From assembly GCF_021582875.1 (NCBI RefSeq), contig NZ_CP091138.1:2418001-2482000 (forward strand): a stretch of DNA of 64,000 nt, read 5' to 3'. The notes under the pieces are model-generated. The model saw only the letters and a program-made list of their open reading frames with translations. It did not search any database and was not told where the DNA came from. Position numbers and translations under genes: made by a program. This document shows, in pieces, positions 9,986 through 21,205 of this stretch; the first letter of the stretch is position 1, and each line of letters starts with the position of its first letter. The stretch comes from Microbacterium sp. KUDC0406 (GTDB lineage Bacteria; Actinomycetota; Actinomycetes; Actinomycetales; Microbacteriaceae).

Positions 9986-12031
9986 TCAGGCCTTCTTGGC
10001 GGCCTTGCGCAGCGCCTTCTCCGAGATCGGCGCCTCACCCGAGGCGGCGAGCGCCGCGTAGTGCGCGCGGGCCTCGTCCTGCCGCTGCTGCTCGATGCCG
10101 CTGGCGATGGGCGCACGGACGTGCTCCGGCTCATAGCCGAAGGCGTTCACCAGGTCGAGCGCGAAGGGCCGCAGGCGCGCGCACAGCCGGTCGATGTAGC
10201 TCGACACGGCGGCGGCGCGCTGAGTCGACAGGCGACCGTTGATCAGGTGCCAGGCGAGGTGCTTCTCGATCAGGTGCAGTCCGAACAGGTCGCGCAGCCA
10301 GGTGAGCACCTTCTTGGTCTCGGTGTCCTCGACCTTGTGCACGGCGTCGGTGAACGCCTCCCACTGCAGCAACTCGCCGTGCGCACGGGCCGCCTCGATG
10401 AGCTCGGCCTGGTTCTCGTTGAACAGCTTCTCGCCGAGGACCTTGTCCTTTCCAGCCGGGCGGAGGCGCCCTGCGATGTCGGCCACCATCTGCTGCACGC
10501 GCTCGGTCAGCAGCTCGTGCTGCTGCTCCTCGCGCAGGCCCAGTTCGACCGAGCGCGCGGTGGAGCCGAGGTCGGCGACCGCCTGGCCGAGAGCGCGCAG
10601 GCCGGCGCCGTGGAACACCTTGCCCGCGGTCTGGCCGACGGCGTACTTGGCCAGGGCCGCGGCATCCTTGCCCGTGAACTGCTTGGCGTAGTCGGTCAGC
10701 AGACGCTTGCCGACCAGCTGCAGCAGGATGTTGTTGTCGCCCTCGAAGGTGACGTAGATGTCGAGGTCCTGCCGAAGGCCGACCAGGCGGTTCTCGAACA
10801 TGAAGCCGGCGCCGCCGCAGGCCTCGCGGGCCTCCTGCAGCGTGTCCAGCGCGTGCCAGGTCGACAACGGCTTGAGCGCAGCGGCGAGGGTCTCGAGGTC
10901 CTCACGGTCGGTCGGGGTGTCGGTGCGGCCTGAGAACACGCCGTCGAACTTCTGCAGGAACTCGTCGTGCGCGAAGATCTGCGCGTAGGTGGTCGCCAGG
11001 CGCGGCAGCAGGCGGCGCTGGTGCTTGCCGTAGTCGAGCAGCACGACCTCCTGCCCGTCGGCGCCGTCGAACTGGCGGCGCTGCGTCGCATAGGTGATCG
11101 CGATGTGCAGGCCGAGAGCGGATGCCCACGACGAGGCGCCGTCGAGCGAGACACGACCCTGCACCAGGGTGCCGAGCATCGTGAAGAAGCGGCGTCCGGG
11201 GCTGTCGATCGAGCTGGTGTACGTGCCGTCGGCGGCGACATCGCCGTACTTGTTCAGCAGGTTGGCGCGCGGGATGCGCACGTGGTCGAAGCTGAGGCGC
11301 CCGTTGTCGATGCCGTTGAGTCCGCCCTTCAGACCGTCGTCCTCACGGCCGATGCCGGGCAGGTCGACGCCGTCCTCGCCGCGCAGAGGCACGTAGAAGC
11401 AGTGCACACCGTGGTTCACGCCGTTCGTGATCAACTGGGCGAACACGGTCGCGGCGATGCCGTGCAGCGCCGCGTTGCCGAGGAACTCCTTCGTCGCCGC
11501 GCGGAACGGCGTGTCGATGACGAACTCCTCGGTCTCGGGGTCGTAGGTCGCCGTGGTGCCGACCGCGGCGACATCCGATCCGTGGCCGATCTCGGTCATC
11601 GCGAACGCGCCGGGAATGGAGAGATCCATGATGCCGGGCAGCCACTTCCTGTGGTGCTCCTCGGTGCCGAGCTGCAGCACCGCCGAGCCGAACAGTCCCC
11701 ACTGCACGCCCGACTTGATCTGCAGGCTGGGGTCGGCGACCACCAGCTCCTCGAAGCCGGCGATGTTCGCGCCGTTGTTCTCGGCACCACCGAACTCCTT
11801 CGGGAAGGCCCGGTGCACGGCGTTGTTCTCGACCAGCAGGTGCAGCTGCGTGAGCACGCGCTCGCGGTGCTCGTCCTTGCCGAGCGAGTCGTCTCGCCAG
11901 AAGGCCGAGTCCTTGATCAGCTCACGGGACTCGCGGCGCGTGTCGGCCCAGGTGCCCATGAGCAGTTCGTGAAGGCGATCGACATCGATCTGCGGGACGG
12001 GGGCGTCGGTGCGAACGGCGGCGTCGACCAT
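9986..12031 (-). CDS. Acyl-CoA oxidase / acyl-CoA dehydrogenase family flavoprotein
   Basis: The product is 681 residues, the length of bacterial acyl-CoA oxidase-like proteins rather than the roughly 385-residue acyl-CoA dehydrogenases. The flavin and substrate region shows [12 protein letters not shown], the usual middle-domain signature, and a late [11 protein letters not shown] segment typical of the acyl-CoA oxidase C-terminal half. The expected reaction is FAD-dependent alpha,beta-desaturation of fatty acyl-CoA, the first step of beta-oxidation, in the cytoplasm. The ATG at 12031 starts [14 protein letters not shown] and has AGAGGA upstream; the frame runs further upstream but without a second RBS. 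The Lys/Ala-rich C-terminus is normal for the family. It stands alone between a repeat cluster and recQ. Electron acceptor (oxygen or ETF) is not determined. Confidence 0.88.
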   Translation of the reverse strand: MVDAAVRTDAPVPQIDVDRLHELLMGTWADTRRESRELIKDSAFWRDDSLGKDEHRERVLTQLHLLVENNAVHRAFPKEFGGAENNGANIAGFEELVVADPSLQIKSGVQWGLFGSAVLQLGTEEHHRKWLPGIMDLSIPGAFAMTEIGHGSDVAAVGTTATYDPETEEFVIDTPFRAATKEFLGNAALHGIAATVFAQLITNGVNHGVHCFYVPLRGEDGVDLPGIGREDDGLKGGLNGIDNGRLSFDHVRIPRANLLNKYGDVAADGTYTSSIDSPGRRFFTMLGTLVQGRVSLDGASSWASALGLHIAITYATQRRQFDGADGQEVVLLDYGKHQRRLLPRLATTYAQIFAHDEFLQKFDGVFSGRTDTPTDREDLETLAAALKPLSTWHALDTLQEAREACGGAGFMFENRLVGLRQDLDIYVTFEGDNNILLQLVGKRLLTDYAKQFTGKDAAALAKYAVGQTAGKVFHGAGLRALGQAVADLGSTARSVELGLREEQQHELLTERVQQMVADIAGRLRPAGKDKVLGEKLFNENQAELIEAARAHGELLQWEAFTDAVHKVEDTETKKVLTWLRDLFGLHLIEKHLAWHLINGRLSTQRAAAVSSYIDRLCARLRPFALDLVNAFGYEPEHVRAPIASGIEQQRQDEARAHYAALAASGEAPISEKALRKAAKKA

Positions 12032-12338
12032 GGTGAAATCCTCTCGAGAGGGAGTCCGGGGATGCTTCGATGGTAGGTCTGCGACAACGTGTGCGGAACT
12101 CGGCTGTGGAAGATCCCCAAACGGATGGCGCGGGGCCGCCGCTCCGAGTTGTTCGCACCCCACAGCGCTCGCCGGGGCCGCACGCCTCGTGCCGTTTCTG
12201 CGCGCGCCTTGTTTCTGCTCGCGCGGCGCACAGTGGCGCAGCGCGAGCGACATAGTGTCGCGCGAAGCGCCAGAAGGGTCAAGACCGGCCGCGCGAACCG
12301 AGAAGAGCCGCGCGAAGGACCCCCGGCGCGGCATCCGC
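12032..12338. other. Intergenic region with imperfect palindrome, no gene
   Basis: About 300 nt separate the oxidase start from the recQ stop. It contains an inverted repeat at 12217-12248 (GCTCGCGCGGCGC against GCGCAGCGCGAGC, one mismatch, 6-nt loop) that could act as a hairpin terminator for recQ. I see no supported gene. Confidence 0.5.
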
Positions 12339-14453
<2,115 letters not shown>

Positions 14454-14459
14454 CCCTCC

Positions 14460-14465
14460 AGGGTA
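14460..14465 (-). promoter_or_regulatory. Leaderless-type -10 box of recQ
   Basis: TACCCT on the minus strand is followed by GGAGGG and then the ATG at 14453. The 6-nt spacing fits a leaderless start; GGAGGG directly abutting the ATG is too close to serve as a normal RBS. Confidence 0.5.
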
Positions 14466-14527
14466 ACCACCACCGCCGACGCCGCCGCGTTCTCCACAGC
14501 CGGCGGCCCGGGTCGGCCGTGCGCTTC

Positions 14528-14596
14528 GCGCGGAGATGTGCAGTCATCGCGGACGGATGCGGGCCGGGCATCCGCGCGAAGCGCACATCTCCGCGC
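14528..14596. repeat. Perfect 14-bp inverted repeat between divergent recQ and ykoE
   Basis: GCGCGGAGATGTGC (14528-14541) and GCACATCTCCGCGC (14583-14596) are perfect inverse complements around a 41-nt loop. They lie between two divergent promoters, so a terminator role is unlikely; a regulatory or structural role is possible. Confidence 0.6.
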
Positions 14597-14639
14597 CACG
14601 GGACGCAACCGCGACGCCCGCAGCGCGGGATCCGGCCGG

Positions 14640-14645
14640 TAATCT
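14640..14645 (+). promoter_or_regulatory. Leaderless-type -10 box of ykoE
   Basis: TAATCT ends 6 nt before the ATG at 14652. No RBS-like sequence is present in the intervening GGTCTG. Confidence 0.5.
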
Positions 14646-14651
14646 GGTCTG

Positions 14652-15194
14652 ATGGCCACCCGACCCGCGCTGAGCACGCGCACCCTGCTCGTGTGCGCGG
14701 CGATCGGCGTCGCCACCGGCATCCTGGGCGGCGTTGCGGGACTGATCACGCCCGTCGTCATCATCGGGCTTCCGATCGTCTACGGGCTCGTGCTCGGCGT
14801 GCATGTGCTGCCCGGGATCATCGCGCAGGAGGTGCTGCGGCTGCCGCTGGTCGCGCTGCTGACGCACGTCATCGCCGCCCTGATCTCGAGTGCGTTCAAT
14901 CCGGCATGGGCGATGCGCTTCATCGGCACCGCACTGCTGTTCGGAGCGATCCAGGAGGGCGTCGCCGCGCTCACGCGGTACCGCGCCTGGGGCGCCTGGC
15001 GGTTCTTCATCTCCGCCGCGATCATCGGGGCGATCGTCGCCGTCGTGGTGTGGTTCGTCGTCGACATGAGCACCTTCGACGTCTGGGCGCGGATCGTGTA
15101 TCTGGTCATCGCCGTGCTCGGTCCTGTGGCCTGGACGGCCGTGGGACTCGCGATCGGGAACTCGCTGCGCAGGGCGGGCGTCGCCGCGCGCTGA
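14652..15194 (+). CDS. ykoE: ECF transporter S component, YkoE family
   Basis: A 180-residue integral membrane protein with about five hydrophobic helices and no soluble domain. Length, helix pattern and position directly before a fused ECF ATPase/T-component gene fit the YkoE family of substrate-binding (S) components, which in characterised ykoEDC systems take up hydroxymethylpyrimidine or thiamine. The start ATG at 14652 sits 6 nt behind a TAATCT -10 box, suggesting a leaderless message. An 88-nt gap with a possible DtxR-type operator separates it from the next gene. No TPP riboswitch-like element is visible upstream, so the substrate is inferred from family only. Confidence 0.78.
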   Translation: MATRPALSTRTLLVCAAIGVATGILGGVAGLITPVVIIGLPIVYGLVLGVHVLPGIIAQEVLRLPLVALLTHVIAALISSAFNPAWAMRFIGTALLFGAIQEGVAALTRYRAWGAWRFFISAAIIGAIVAVVVWFVVDMSTFDVWARIVYLVIAVLGPVAWTAVGLAIGNSLRRAGVAAR

Positions 15195-15215
15195 CCCTCC
15201 TGCCGCGCTGGCTGA

Positions 15216-15234
15216 TGAGGTGAGCCTCAGCTAA
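15216..15234 (+). promoter_or_regulatory. Candidate DtxR/IdeR-type iron box
   Basis: TGAGGTGAGCCTCAGCTAA matches 15 of 19 positions of the DtxR consensus TWAGGTWAGSCTWACCTWA. It lies in the gap between ykoE and the ATPase gene. This is a by-eye match without a background estimate. Confidence 0.35.
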
Positions 15235-15282
15235 ATTGGAGGGGTACAGCTCTGCCGAGCGCCCTGATCCCGAGGTTCCGCC

Positions 15283-17949
15283 GTGCGCACATCCGCGCCC
15301 CTGCTCCGCGTGCGTGACCTCAGCATCACCCACGCCGGTGCCTCGCATCCGTCGCCGAACGGGGTGTCGTTCGACATCCACCCCGGCGAGGTCGTGCTGC
15401 TGCTCGGCCCGAGCGGCTCGGGCAAGTCCACGCTCACCCTCGCACTGAACGGCCTCATCCCGCAGTCCGTGCCCGCCGAGATCGACGGCACCGTCGAGGT
15501 CACGAGGCTCAGCACCGCCGACACCCCGGTCGCCGTGCTCAGCGAGCACGTCGCGATGGTGTTCCAGGACCCCGACGCGCAGCTGGTCACGGGTACGGTG
15601 CTCGACGAGGTCGCCTTCGCGCTGGAGAATCAGCTGTTGCCCGTCGGCGAAGTGCTCGCGCGCACCGAGGCCGCACTGCGCAGGGTCGGACTGTGGGACC
15701 GTCGCCGCTGGAACCCCGATCTGCTCTCCGGCGGCGGCCGCCAGAGGCTCGCGATCGCCTGTGCGCTCGCGATGGGATCACGGATGCTGGTACTCGACGA
15801 GCCCACCGCGAATCTCGATCCGCAGGGCACCGCCGATGTGCACGCGGCGATCGCAGACCTGGTCACCGCCGGCGACCGCGCCGTGGTGCTGGTGGAGCAC
15901 GAGTACGAGGCGGCGATGAGGTTCGCGACGCGGGTGATCGAGCTGGGGCAGGACGGGCGGCTGGTGTTCGACGGGGATGCTGCGGCCTGGGAGCGCATCG
16001 CGACGGATACTCCCGGGCCAGTCCGCAACGAACGTCACGACGTTTCGTCTCGGTCGCAGGCTCCCTCGCTCAACGACCGAGGTGGGCACCACTCCACCGG
16101 GTCGTTGAGCGAACCCCCGGCGAGTCGAAACGCAGAGACGAAACGCTCCCAGCTGGCCTCGGATCTCACTCCGGCTGACGACGTTTCGTCTCGGTCGCAA
16201 GCTCCCTCGCTCAACGACCGAGGTGGGCACCATCCCAGCGATCCCGTAGTGGTCACCGTGCACGGCCTCCGCGTGCACAGGCGGCGCGAGGAGGTGCTGC
16301 GGATCGACGACCTCGAGATCGCCGCCGGCGCCTTCGCCGCGGTCGTCGGCGCGAACGGGGCGGGCAAGACGACCCTCATACAGGCCCTCGCCGGCGTCGT
16401 CCCGCCGGCGGAGGGCGCCGTCCGCATCGCGGGCCTCGATGCCGGCACCGCCTCGCCCCGGCAGCTCGCCGCACGGGTGGGTTTCGTGTTCCAGAACCCG
16501 GAGCACCAGTTCATCGCCCACACGGTCTTCGACGAGCTCGCGCACGCGCTGCGGCTGCAGCAGGTGCCGGCAGCCGAGATCGAGGAGCGCGTCACCGAGG
16601 TGCTCACGCGCTTCGACCTGACGCACAAGACGCAGACGCATCCGTTCCTGCTCTCCGGCGGCGAGAAGCGCCGACTGTCGGTCGGCACCGCGATCATCGC
16701 CCGCCCGCAGGTGCTGGTGCTCGACGAGCCGACGTTCGGGCAGGACCGCGACCGTGCCGCCGAACTGCTCGCCCTGCTCACCGAACTGCAGAGCGAGGGC
16801 ACCACGATCGTCGTCGTCACGCACGACCTGCGTCTGGTCGCCGAGCATGCCACGCAGACCGTCGTGCTCGGGGACGGGCGGATGCTCGCCACAGGCCCCA
16901 CGGCCGAGATCCTCGCCGACGAGCCGCTGCTCGATGCGGCGGGGCTGCTGGCCACTGAAGGCGTTTCGTCTCGCTCCGCTCGCTCAACGAACGCGGAGAA
17001 TGAAGGCGTTTCGTCTCGCTCCGCTCGCTCAACGAACGCGGAGAATGACGGCGTTTCGTCTCGCTCCGCTCGCTCAACGAACGTGGACCTCGCTCGCTCA
17101 ACGAACGAGGACCCCGCTCGCCCGACGACCGCGGGACGCGAAGACGCGACCACGGACGATCCGTACGCCGAGCCTCCGCTCCCCCGCCGCTACTGGCTGC
17201 ACCATCTGAATCCGCTCGCCAAGGCCGGCGCCGTCGTGCCCGCCATCGTGCTGCTCGTGTTCACGCGCGACCTGCTCACCCCCGCACTGTTCCTCGTGCT
17301 GTCGTACCTCGTCATCGTCAGCGGCGCGCGCCTGACACGGCGGAGCGCCCTGCTGCTGTTCGCCGCCGTGCCCATCGGCCTCGCCGCGATCGCGCTGGGC
17401 TTCTCGCTGTGGGTGTCGCCGCAGCTGGTCGCCGGCACCGCCGGCATCCTGAGCATCGGCGACTGGACGCTGCGCACAGGAGCACTCGCCATCGGCGCCG
17501 CCACGGCGCTGCGTCTGGGAGCGATCCTCGCGCTCGCGCTGATCAGCGGTCTCACCACCACCGGCCCCGACCTCGTACGCGCGGGCGTGCAGCAACTCGG
17601 CATCCCGTACCGGATCGGCTACACGGCGCTGGCCGCCTACCGCTTCGTCCCGCGGTTCGGGTACGAGCTGTCGGTCATCCGCGCCGCACACCGGGTGCGC
17701 GGACACCACGGCGGAAGCGGGCCGTTCGCCCGCATCGCCCGCGGATGGGGGTACGTCGTGCCGCTCCTCGCCGGCGGCATCCGGCACGCCGAACGCGTCG
17801 CGCTCGCCATGGATGCCCGCGCCTTCGGCGCTCATCCGACCCGCACCGAGCGGCACCTCGTACCGTGGCGCGTGCGCGACACGGTCTTCACGATCGTCGT
17901 GCTCGTGGCGTCCGGCGCGCTCCTCCTCATGACCTTCCCTTGGACCTGA
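15283..17949 (+). CDS. ykoD: Fused ECF transporter energy module: two ABC ATPases plus T component
   Basis: The 888-residue product joins three modules. ABC domain 1 (about 1-245) has Walker A GPSGSGKST, a degenerate signature LLSGGGRQR and Walker B MLVLDEPTANLD. ABC domain 2 (about 326-555) has GANGAGKTT, LLSGGEKRR and VLVLDEPTFGQD. A CbiQ/EcfT-type membrane domain follows (about 630-888) with several helices and an Ala/Arg-rich coupling region. Together they energise uptake through the YkoE S component encoded just upstream. The GTG at 15283 follows CGAGG. The two linkers are unusual: both consist of translated family A repeats (about 252-318 and 559-610), giving DVSSRSQAPSLNDRGG and EGVSSRSARSTNAEN units, with no stop codon introduced. 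In Bacillus the T component (YkoC) is a separate protein, so this is a fusion. Confidence 0.85.
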   Translation: MRTSAPLLRVRDLSITHAGASHPSPNGVSFDIHPGEVVLLLGPSGSGKSTLTLALNGLIPQSVPAEIDGTVEVTRLSTADTPVAVLSEHVAMVFQDPDAQLVTGTVLDEVAFALENQLLPVGEVLARTEAALRRVGLWDRRRWNPDLLSGGGRQRLAIACALAMGSRMLVLDEPTANLDPQGTADVHAAIADLVTAGDRAVVLVEHEYEAAMRFATRVIELGQDGRLVFDGDAAAWERIATDTPGPVRNERHDVSSRSQAPSLNDRGGHHSTGSLSEPPASRNAETKRSQLASDLTPADDVSSRSQAPSLNDRGGHHPSDPVVVTVHGLRVHRRREEVLRIDDLEIAAGAFAAVVGANGAGKTTLIQALAGVVPPAEGAVRIAGLDAGTASPRQLAARVGFVFQNPEHQFIAHTVFDELAHALRLQQVPAAEIEERVTEVLTRFDLTHKTQTHPFLLSGGEKRRLSVGTAIIARPQVLVLDEPTFGQDRDRAAELLALLTELQSEGTTIVVVTHDLRLVAEHATQTVVLGDGRMLATGPTAEILADEPLLDAAGLLATEGVSSRSARSTNAENEGVSSRSARSTNAENDGVSSRSARSTNVDLARSTNEDPARPTTAGREDATTDDPYAEPPLPRRYWLHHLNPLAKAGAVVPAIVLLVFTRDLLTPALFLVLSYLVIVSGARLTRRSALLLFAAVPIGLAAIALGFSLWVSPQLVAGTAGILSIGDWTLRTGALAIGAATALRLGAILALALISGLTTTGPDLVRAGVQQLGIPYRIGYTALAAYRFVPRFGYELSVIRAAHRVRGHHGGSGPFARIARGWGYVVPLLAGGIRHAERVALAMDARAFGAHPTRTERHLVPWRVRDTVFTIVVLVASGALLLMTFPWT
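16040..16232. repeat. Family A repeats forming linker 1 of the ECF ATPase
   Basis: Two forward arms (CGTTTCGTCTCGGTCGCAGG and its near copy, each continuing CTCGCTCAACGACCGAGGTGG) flank an inverted arm (GGGTCGTTGAGCG...GACGAAACG). All are read in frame between the two ABC domains. Confidence 0.85.
16957..17112. repeat. Tandem 45-bp repeat units derived from family A, linker 2 of the ECF ATPase
   Basis: Units at 16957-17001 and 17002-17046 are nearly identical; a third unit from 17047 degenerates into two shorter CTCGCTCAACGAACG copies. Each 45-bp unit encodes the 15-residue peptide EGVSSRSARSTNAEN, so copy-number change keeps the frame. Confidence 0.88.
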
Positions 17950-17998
17950 ACGGAGCCTCGGTGCCGGCCTGACGCCGCGCGCACCCGCACCCGCCGGC

Positions 17999-18143
17999 GC
18001 AAGGAGGAAAACGCCGGTGGTCGACGCCGCACGGATGCATATTCCTCCTTGCACCGTCTTGCAGATGGCGGACGGATCTGCCGATGGAGGATGCCCGGCG
18101 GCGATCCTCTCCGCCGGGCGCAGAGTCCTCCGCCATCCGCAAG
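17999..18143. repeat. Nested inverted repeats downstream of the ECF operon
   Basis: Three stems are visible: GCAAGGAGGAA/TTCCTCCTTGC (17999-18009 and 18042-18052), an imperfect stem CTTGCAGATGGCGGAC against its partner ending CATCCGCAAG (18058-18143), and inside it GCCCGGCGG/CCGCCGGGC (18093-18119). The 270-nt gap holds no supported gene. Confidence 0.6.
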
Positions 18144-18171
18144 ACGCCGGACGCCCGGATGCTCCAGCGCG

Positions 18172-18204
18172 AAAAGGCCGCCCGGATGCTCCGGGCGGCC
18201 TTTC
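18172..18204. terminator. Bidirectional terminator
   Basis: AAAGGCCGCCCGG, a short loop, then CCGGGCGGCCTTT forms a GC-rich stem with A tract on the left and T tract on the right. It can stop transcription from both the ECF operon (+) and the convergent acyl-CoA dehydrogenase gene (-). Confidence 0.85.
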
Positions 18205-18218
18205 GACTGGTGCGTGGG

Positions 18219-19382
18219 TCAGCGCTTGCCGGCGATCTGGCGGCCGACGAGATCGCGCATGATCTCGTTCGTGCCGCCGTAGATGCGGTGCACGCGGGCG
18301 TCGGTGAAGGCCTTCGCGATCGGGTACTCCATGATGTAGCCGTAGCCGCCGTGCAGCTGCACGCCCATGTCGAGCACCTCCCATTCGCGCTCGGTCGCCC
18401 AGAACTTCACCTTCGCGGCGTCCTCGGCCGTGAGCCTGCTGTCCTTGTAGGCCAGCAGCGCGCGGTCGACGTACGCCCACATCACCTCGGTGGTCGTGAC
18501 CATGTCGGCCAGTCGGAACCGGGTGTTCTGGAAGTCGGCGATGCGCTCGCCGAACGCCTCACGATCCTTCGTGTACGCGACGGTCCACTTGGTCGCGGCC
18601 TCCGCAGCCGCAGCGGCGGCGACGCCGATCGAGAGGCGCTCGAGCGGCAGGTTCATCATCAGCTGGATGAAGCCCTGCCCCTCCTTGCCGCTGATGAGGT
18701 TCTCTTCGGGGATGAAGACGTCGGTGAAGCTGAGCTCGGCGGTGTCCCACCCGTGGAAGCCCATCTTGCTGAGCTTCTTGCCCTGGTCGAAGCCCTCCAT
18801 GCCCTTCTCGACGATCAGCAGGCTGAACGCGTCGGGACGGTTGCCCTCGCCGGTCTTGACGAAGGTCACCACGATGTCGGCGGTCGTGCCGGACGAGATG
18901 AACGTCTTCGCGCCGTTCAGGATGTAGCCGCCGTCGACCTTCTTCGCGTTGGTCTTGATGCCGCGCAGGTCGGAGCCCGCGCCGGGGTCGGTCATGGCGA
19001 GGGCGCCGAGCACCTCGCCGGTGGCCATGCGCGGGAGCCACTTCTCCTTCTGCTCCTGCGTGCCCATGTGCACGAGGTAGGGCACGGCGAGGTCGTCCTG
19101 GATGCCGAAGGCGCCGGCGAGAGAGCCTGCGCCCGCCCCGATGACCTCCTCCATCACGATCGTGCGGAAGCGGTAGTCCTGCAGCATTCCGGCGCCGCCG
19201 AACTCCTCGGGGACCGACAGACCGATCAGTCCGGCCTCGCCCGCGGCGAGCATGGTCTCGCGGTCGATCTCGCCCGCGGCCTCCCACTTCTCGATGTTCT
19301 CGTTCGTGGCGTACCGCTTGACGAAGTCCTTGACCAGGTCGCGGAAGGCCTCGTGGTCCTCTTCGTAGATGTCGCGTTCCAT
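18219..19382 (-). CDS. Acyl-CoA dehydrogenase
   Basis: The 387-residue product matches the normal length of acyl-CoA dehydrogenases, FAD enzymes that introduce the first double bond in acyl-CoA degradation and pass electrons to ETF. Motifs seen are the flavin-binding AMTDPGAGSD, the C-terminal QLHGGYGYIMEYP, and RIYGGTNEIMRD, where the Glu is the usual catalytic base position. The ATG at 19382 (MERDIYEEDHEAF) has a good RBS, GGAGGA, 6 nt upstream. It ends against a bidirectional terminator and is divergent from the MFS gene. Chain-length or branched-chain specificity cannot be read from sequence. Confidence 0.9.
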   Translation of the reverse strand: MERDIYEEDHEAFRDLVKDFVKRYATNENIEKWEAAGEIDRETMLAAGEAGLIGLSVPEEFGGAGMLQDYRFRTIVMEEVIGAGAGSLAGAFGIQDDLAVPYLVHMGTQEQKEKWLPRMATGEVLGALAMTDPGAGSDLRGIKTNAKKVDGGYILNGAKTFISSGTTADIVVTFVKTGEGNRPDAFSLLIVEKGMEGFDQGKKLSKMGFHGWDTAELSFTDVFIPEENLISGKEGQGFIQLMMNLPLERLSIGVAAAAAAEAATKWTVAYTKDREAFGERIADFQNTRFRLADMVTTTEVMWAYVDRALLAYKDSRLTAEDAAKVKFWATEREWEVLDMGVQLHGGYGYIMEYPIAKAFTDARVHRIYGGTNEIMRDLVGRQIAGKR

Positions 19383-19575
19383 GTCGCTCCTCCAGGCGTG
19401 ATTCTGCGTCTTCGCACCGGCGATTCTACGTTCGCGGATGCCGCGACGGCAGTCCGTTGTGAGAATGCATCCCACTTTTCGCGGGACTCGGTGCCGGGTT
19501 TGTGGATTGCCCCAAGACGGCGATTTCGATCGAATGATGGATGCTGCCCGGCGGGCGCGATGGTGTGATGAGAGG

Positions 19576-21201
19576 GTGACCGCACCTTCTCGCCGCGACT
19601 GGGCAGGCCTGGCTGTACTCGCCACCGGGCTCGGGATGATCGTGCTCGACGGCACGATCGTCGGCGTCGCGCTGCCCGACATCATCCGCGACATCCATCT
19701 CGACCTCACCGACGCGCAGTGGGTGAACAGCCTCTACGCCGTGGTGCTGGCGGCGCTGCTGCTGTCGACCGGCCGCCTCGCCGACCGGTGGGGGCGCAAG
19801 CGGCTGTTCCTGATCGGGCTCGTGGTGTTCATCGGCGGCAGCGTGCTGGCTGCGGCCGGCGGCATCCGCCGGCTCGCTGATCGGCGCACGCGCCGTGCAG
19901 GCCGTCGGCGCGGCGCTGATCATGCCGTCGACGCTGTCCACGGTGAACGCGGTGTTCCGCGGGCGGCACCGAGCGGCGGCGTTCGGCGTGTGGGGCGCGG
20001 TGATCTCGGGAGCTGCCGCGATCGGCCCGCTCGCGGGCGGTGCGCTGACGCAGTGGGGCTCATGGCACTGGATCTTCCTGGTGAACGTTCCGCTCGGCCT
20101 GCTGGTGCTGATCGGCGGCATCCTGCTCGTGCCCGAGACACGCGGGGTGGAGCCGCTGCCCGGCGCCGACGTGGACGGGGCGCTCCTCAGCGCCATCGGA
20201 TTCGGTGCGCTCGTGTTCGCCGTGATCGAGGGTCCGGATCTGGGCTGGTGGGCCCCTGCGGCCGAGATGACGATCTTCGGATGGGTGTGGCCGTCGGATG
20301 CACCGATCTCCCCGTCCCGGTCGCGGCGGCGATCGCGGTGATCGCGCTGCTGCTGTTCGTGCGGTGGGAGAAGCATCGTGAGCGGGTGCGGCGCTCTGCG
20401 CTGCTCGACCTGAAGCTGTTCAGGCTGCCGACGTTCTCGTGGGGGAACCTGACGGCGGCGATGGTCGCGGTCGGTGAGTTCGCGATCATCTTCGTGCTGC
20501 CGCTGTATCTGATGAACGCGCTCGCGATGGATGTCATGGGCGCGGGCCTGGTGCTCGCCGGCATGGCGCTCGGAGCATTCGCCTCGGGAGCCGCCGCCCG
20601 GCACCTGGCTGCCCGATTCGGCGCGCCGGGCACGGTGCTGATCGGGCTGGGACTCGAGGTCGCCGGCGTGATCGTGCTGGCGCTGATCATGCGGGCGACG
20701 ACGCCGGGATGGGTGATCGCGCTGCCGCTGGTGGTGTACGGGCTCGGCCTGGGACTGGCATCCGCTCAGCTCACCGGCACCGTGCTGCGCGACGTGCCCG
20801 TCGACGTGTCGGGACAGGGATCGGCGACGCAGAGCACAGTGCGGCAGATCGGCTCGGCGCTCGGCACGGCGTTCGCCGGGACGGCACTGTCGATCTCGCT
20901 GGCACTCACGCTGCCCTCCGCGCTCTCGACAGCAGGGGTGACCGGCAGCACGGCCGACCAGCTGACGTCCGCGACGCGGGAATCGGCGGGCACGAGCATC
21001 GCGCAGCTGCGCGATCAGGGCGCGTCGAGCCCGCTCGGTGCGCACACGGCGGATGCTGTGGCCGCCCTGTCGACGGGGTTCACCGACGGCGTGCGGTGGG
21101 CGCTGCTGATCGCTTCGGCGTTCCTGCTGCTGGGGCTCGCCGGTGCGGCGATGCTGCGGCGGGCGGCCGCGCGGACGGATGCCGCGGCGCCCACGGCCTG
21201 A
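19576..21201 (+). CDS. MFS drug-efflux-type transporter (DHA2-like), two frameshifts
   Basis: A proton-driven multidrug exporter is predicted: the N-terminal half shows LATGLGMIVLDGTIVGVALP and a signature loop GRLADRWGRKRLF between helices 2 and 3, and there are about 14 hydrophobic helices over 540 residues. The frame changes at about 19855-19880 and changes back in a CCCC run at 20310-20313, where one C appears missing; the middle piece (starting near QAVGAALIMPST) is clearly the rest of the same protein. The GTG at 19576 (VTAPSRRDW) is the likely start. Both interruptions leave conserved sequence on either side, so recent mutation or sequencing error is more likely than old decay. Confidence 0.85.
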   Translation: MTAPSRRDWAGLAVLATGLGMIVLDGTIVGVALPDIIRDIHLDLTDAQWVNSLYAVVLAALLLSTGRLADRWGRKRLFLIGLVVFIGGSVLAAAGGIRRLADRRTRRAGRRRGADHAVDAVHGERGVPRAAPSGGVRRVGRGDLGSCRDRPARGRCADAVGLMALDLPGERSARPAGADRRHPARARDTRGGAAARRRRGRGAPQRHRIRCARVRRDRGSGSGLVGPCGRDDDLRMGVAVGCTDLPVPVAAAIAVIALLLFVRWEKHRERVRRSALLDLKLFRLPTFSWGNLTAAMVAVGEFAIIFVLPLYLMNALAMDVMGAGLVLAGMALGAFASGAAARHLAARFGAPGTVLIGLGLEVAGVIVLALIMRATTPGWVIALPLVVYGLGLGLASAQLTGTVLRDVPVDVSGQGSATQSTVRQIGSALGTAFAGTALSISLALTLPSALSTAGVTGSTADQLTSATRESAGTSIAQLRDQGASSPLGAHTADAVAALSTGFTDGVRWALLIASAFLLLGLAGAAMLRRAAARTDAAAPTA

Positions 21202-21205
21202 TCCG

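Noticed and set aside
11917..12338. Continuation of the recQ frame through the HRDC region into the oxidase gene
   Set aside because: After the one-base shift near 12724 the frame loses all conservation, while the HRDC domain is found in the neighbouring frame ending at 12339.
14454..14651. Thiamine (TPP) riboswitch upstream of ykoE
   Set aside because: No conserved CTGAGA core or matching stems; the -10 box sits so close to the ATG that no leader exists.
16957..17112. CRISPR-like regularly spaced repeats
   Set aside because: Units are contiguous 45-bp tandem repeats without unique spacers and lie within a coding frame; no cas genes are nearby.
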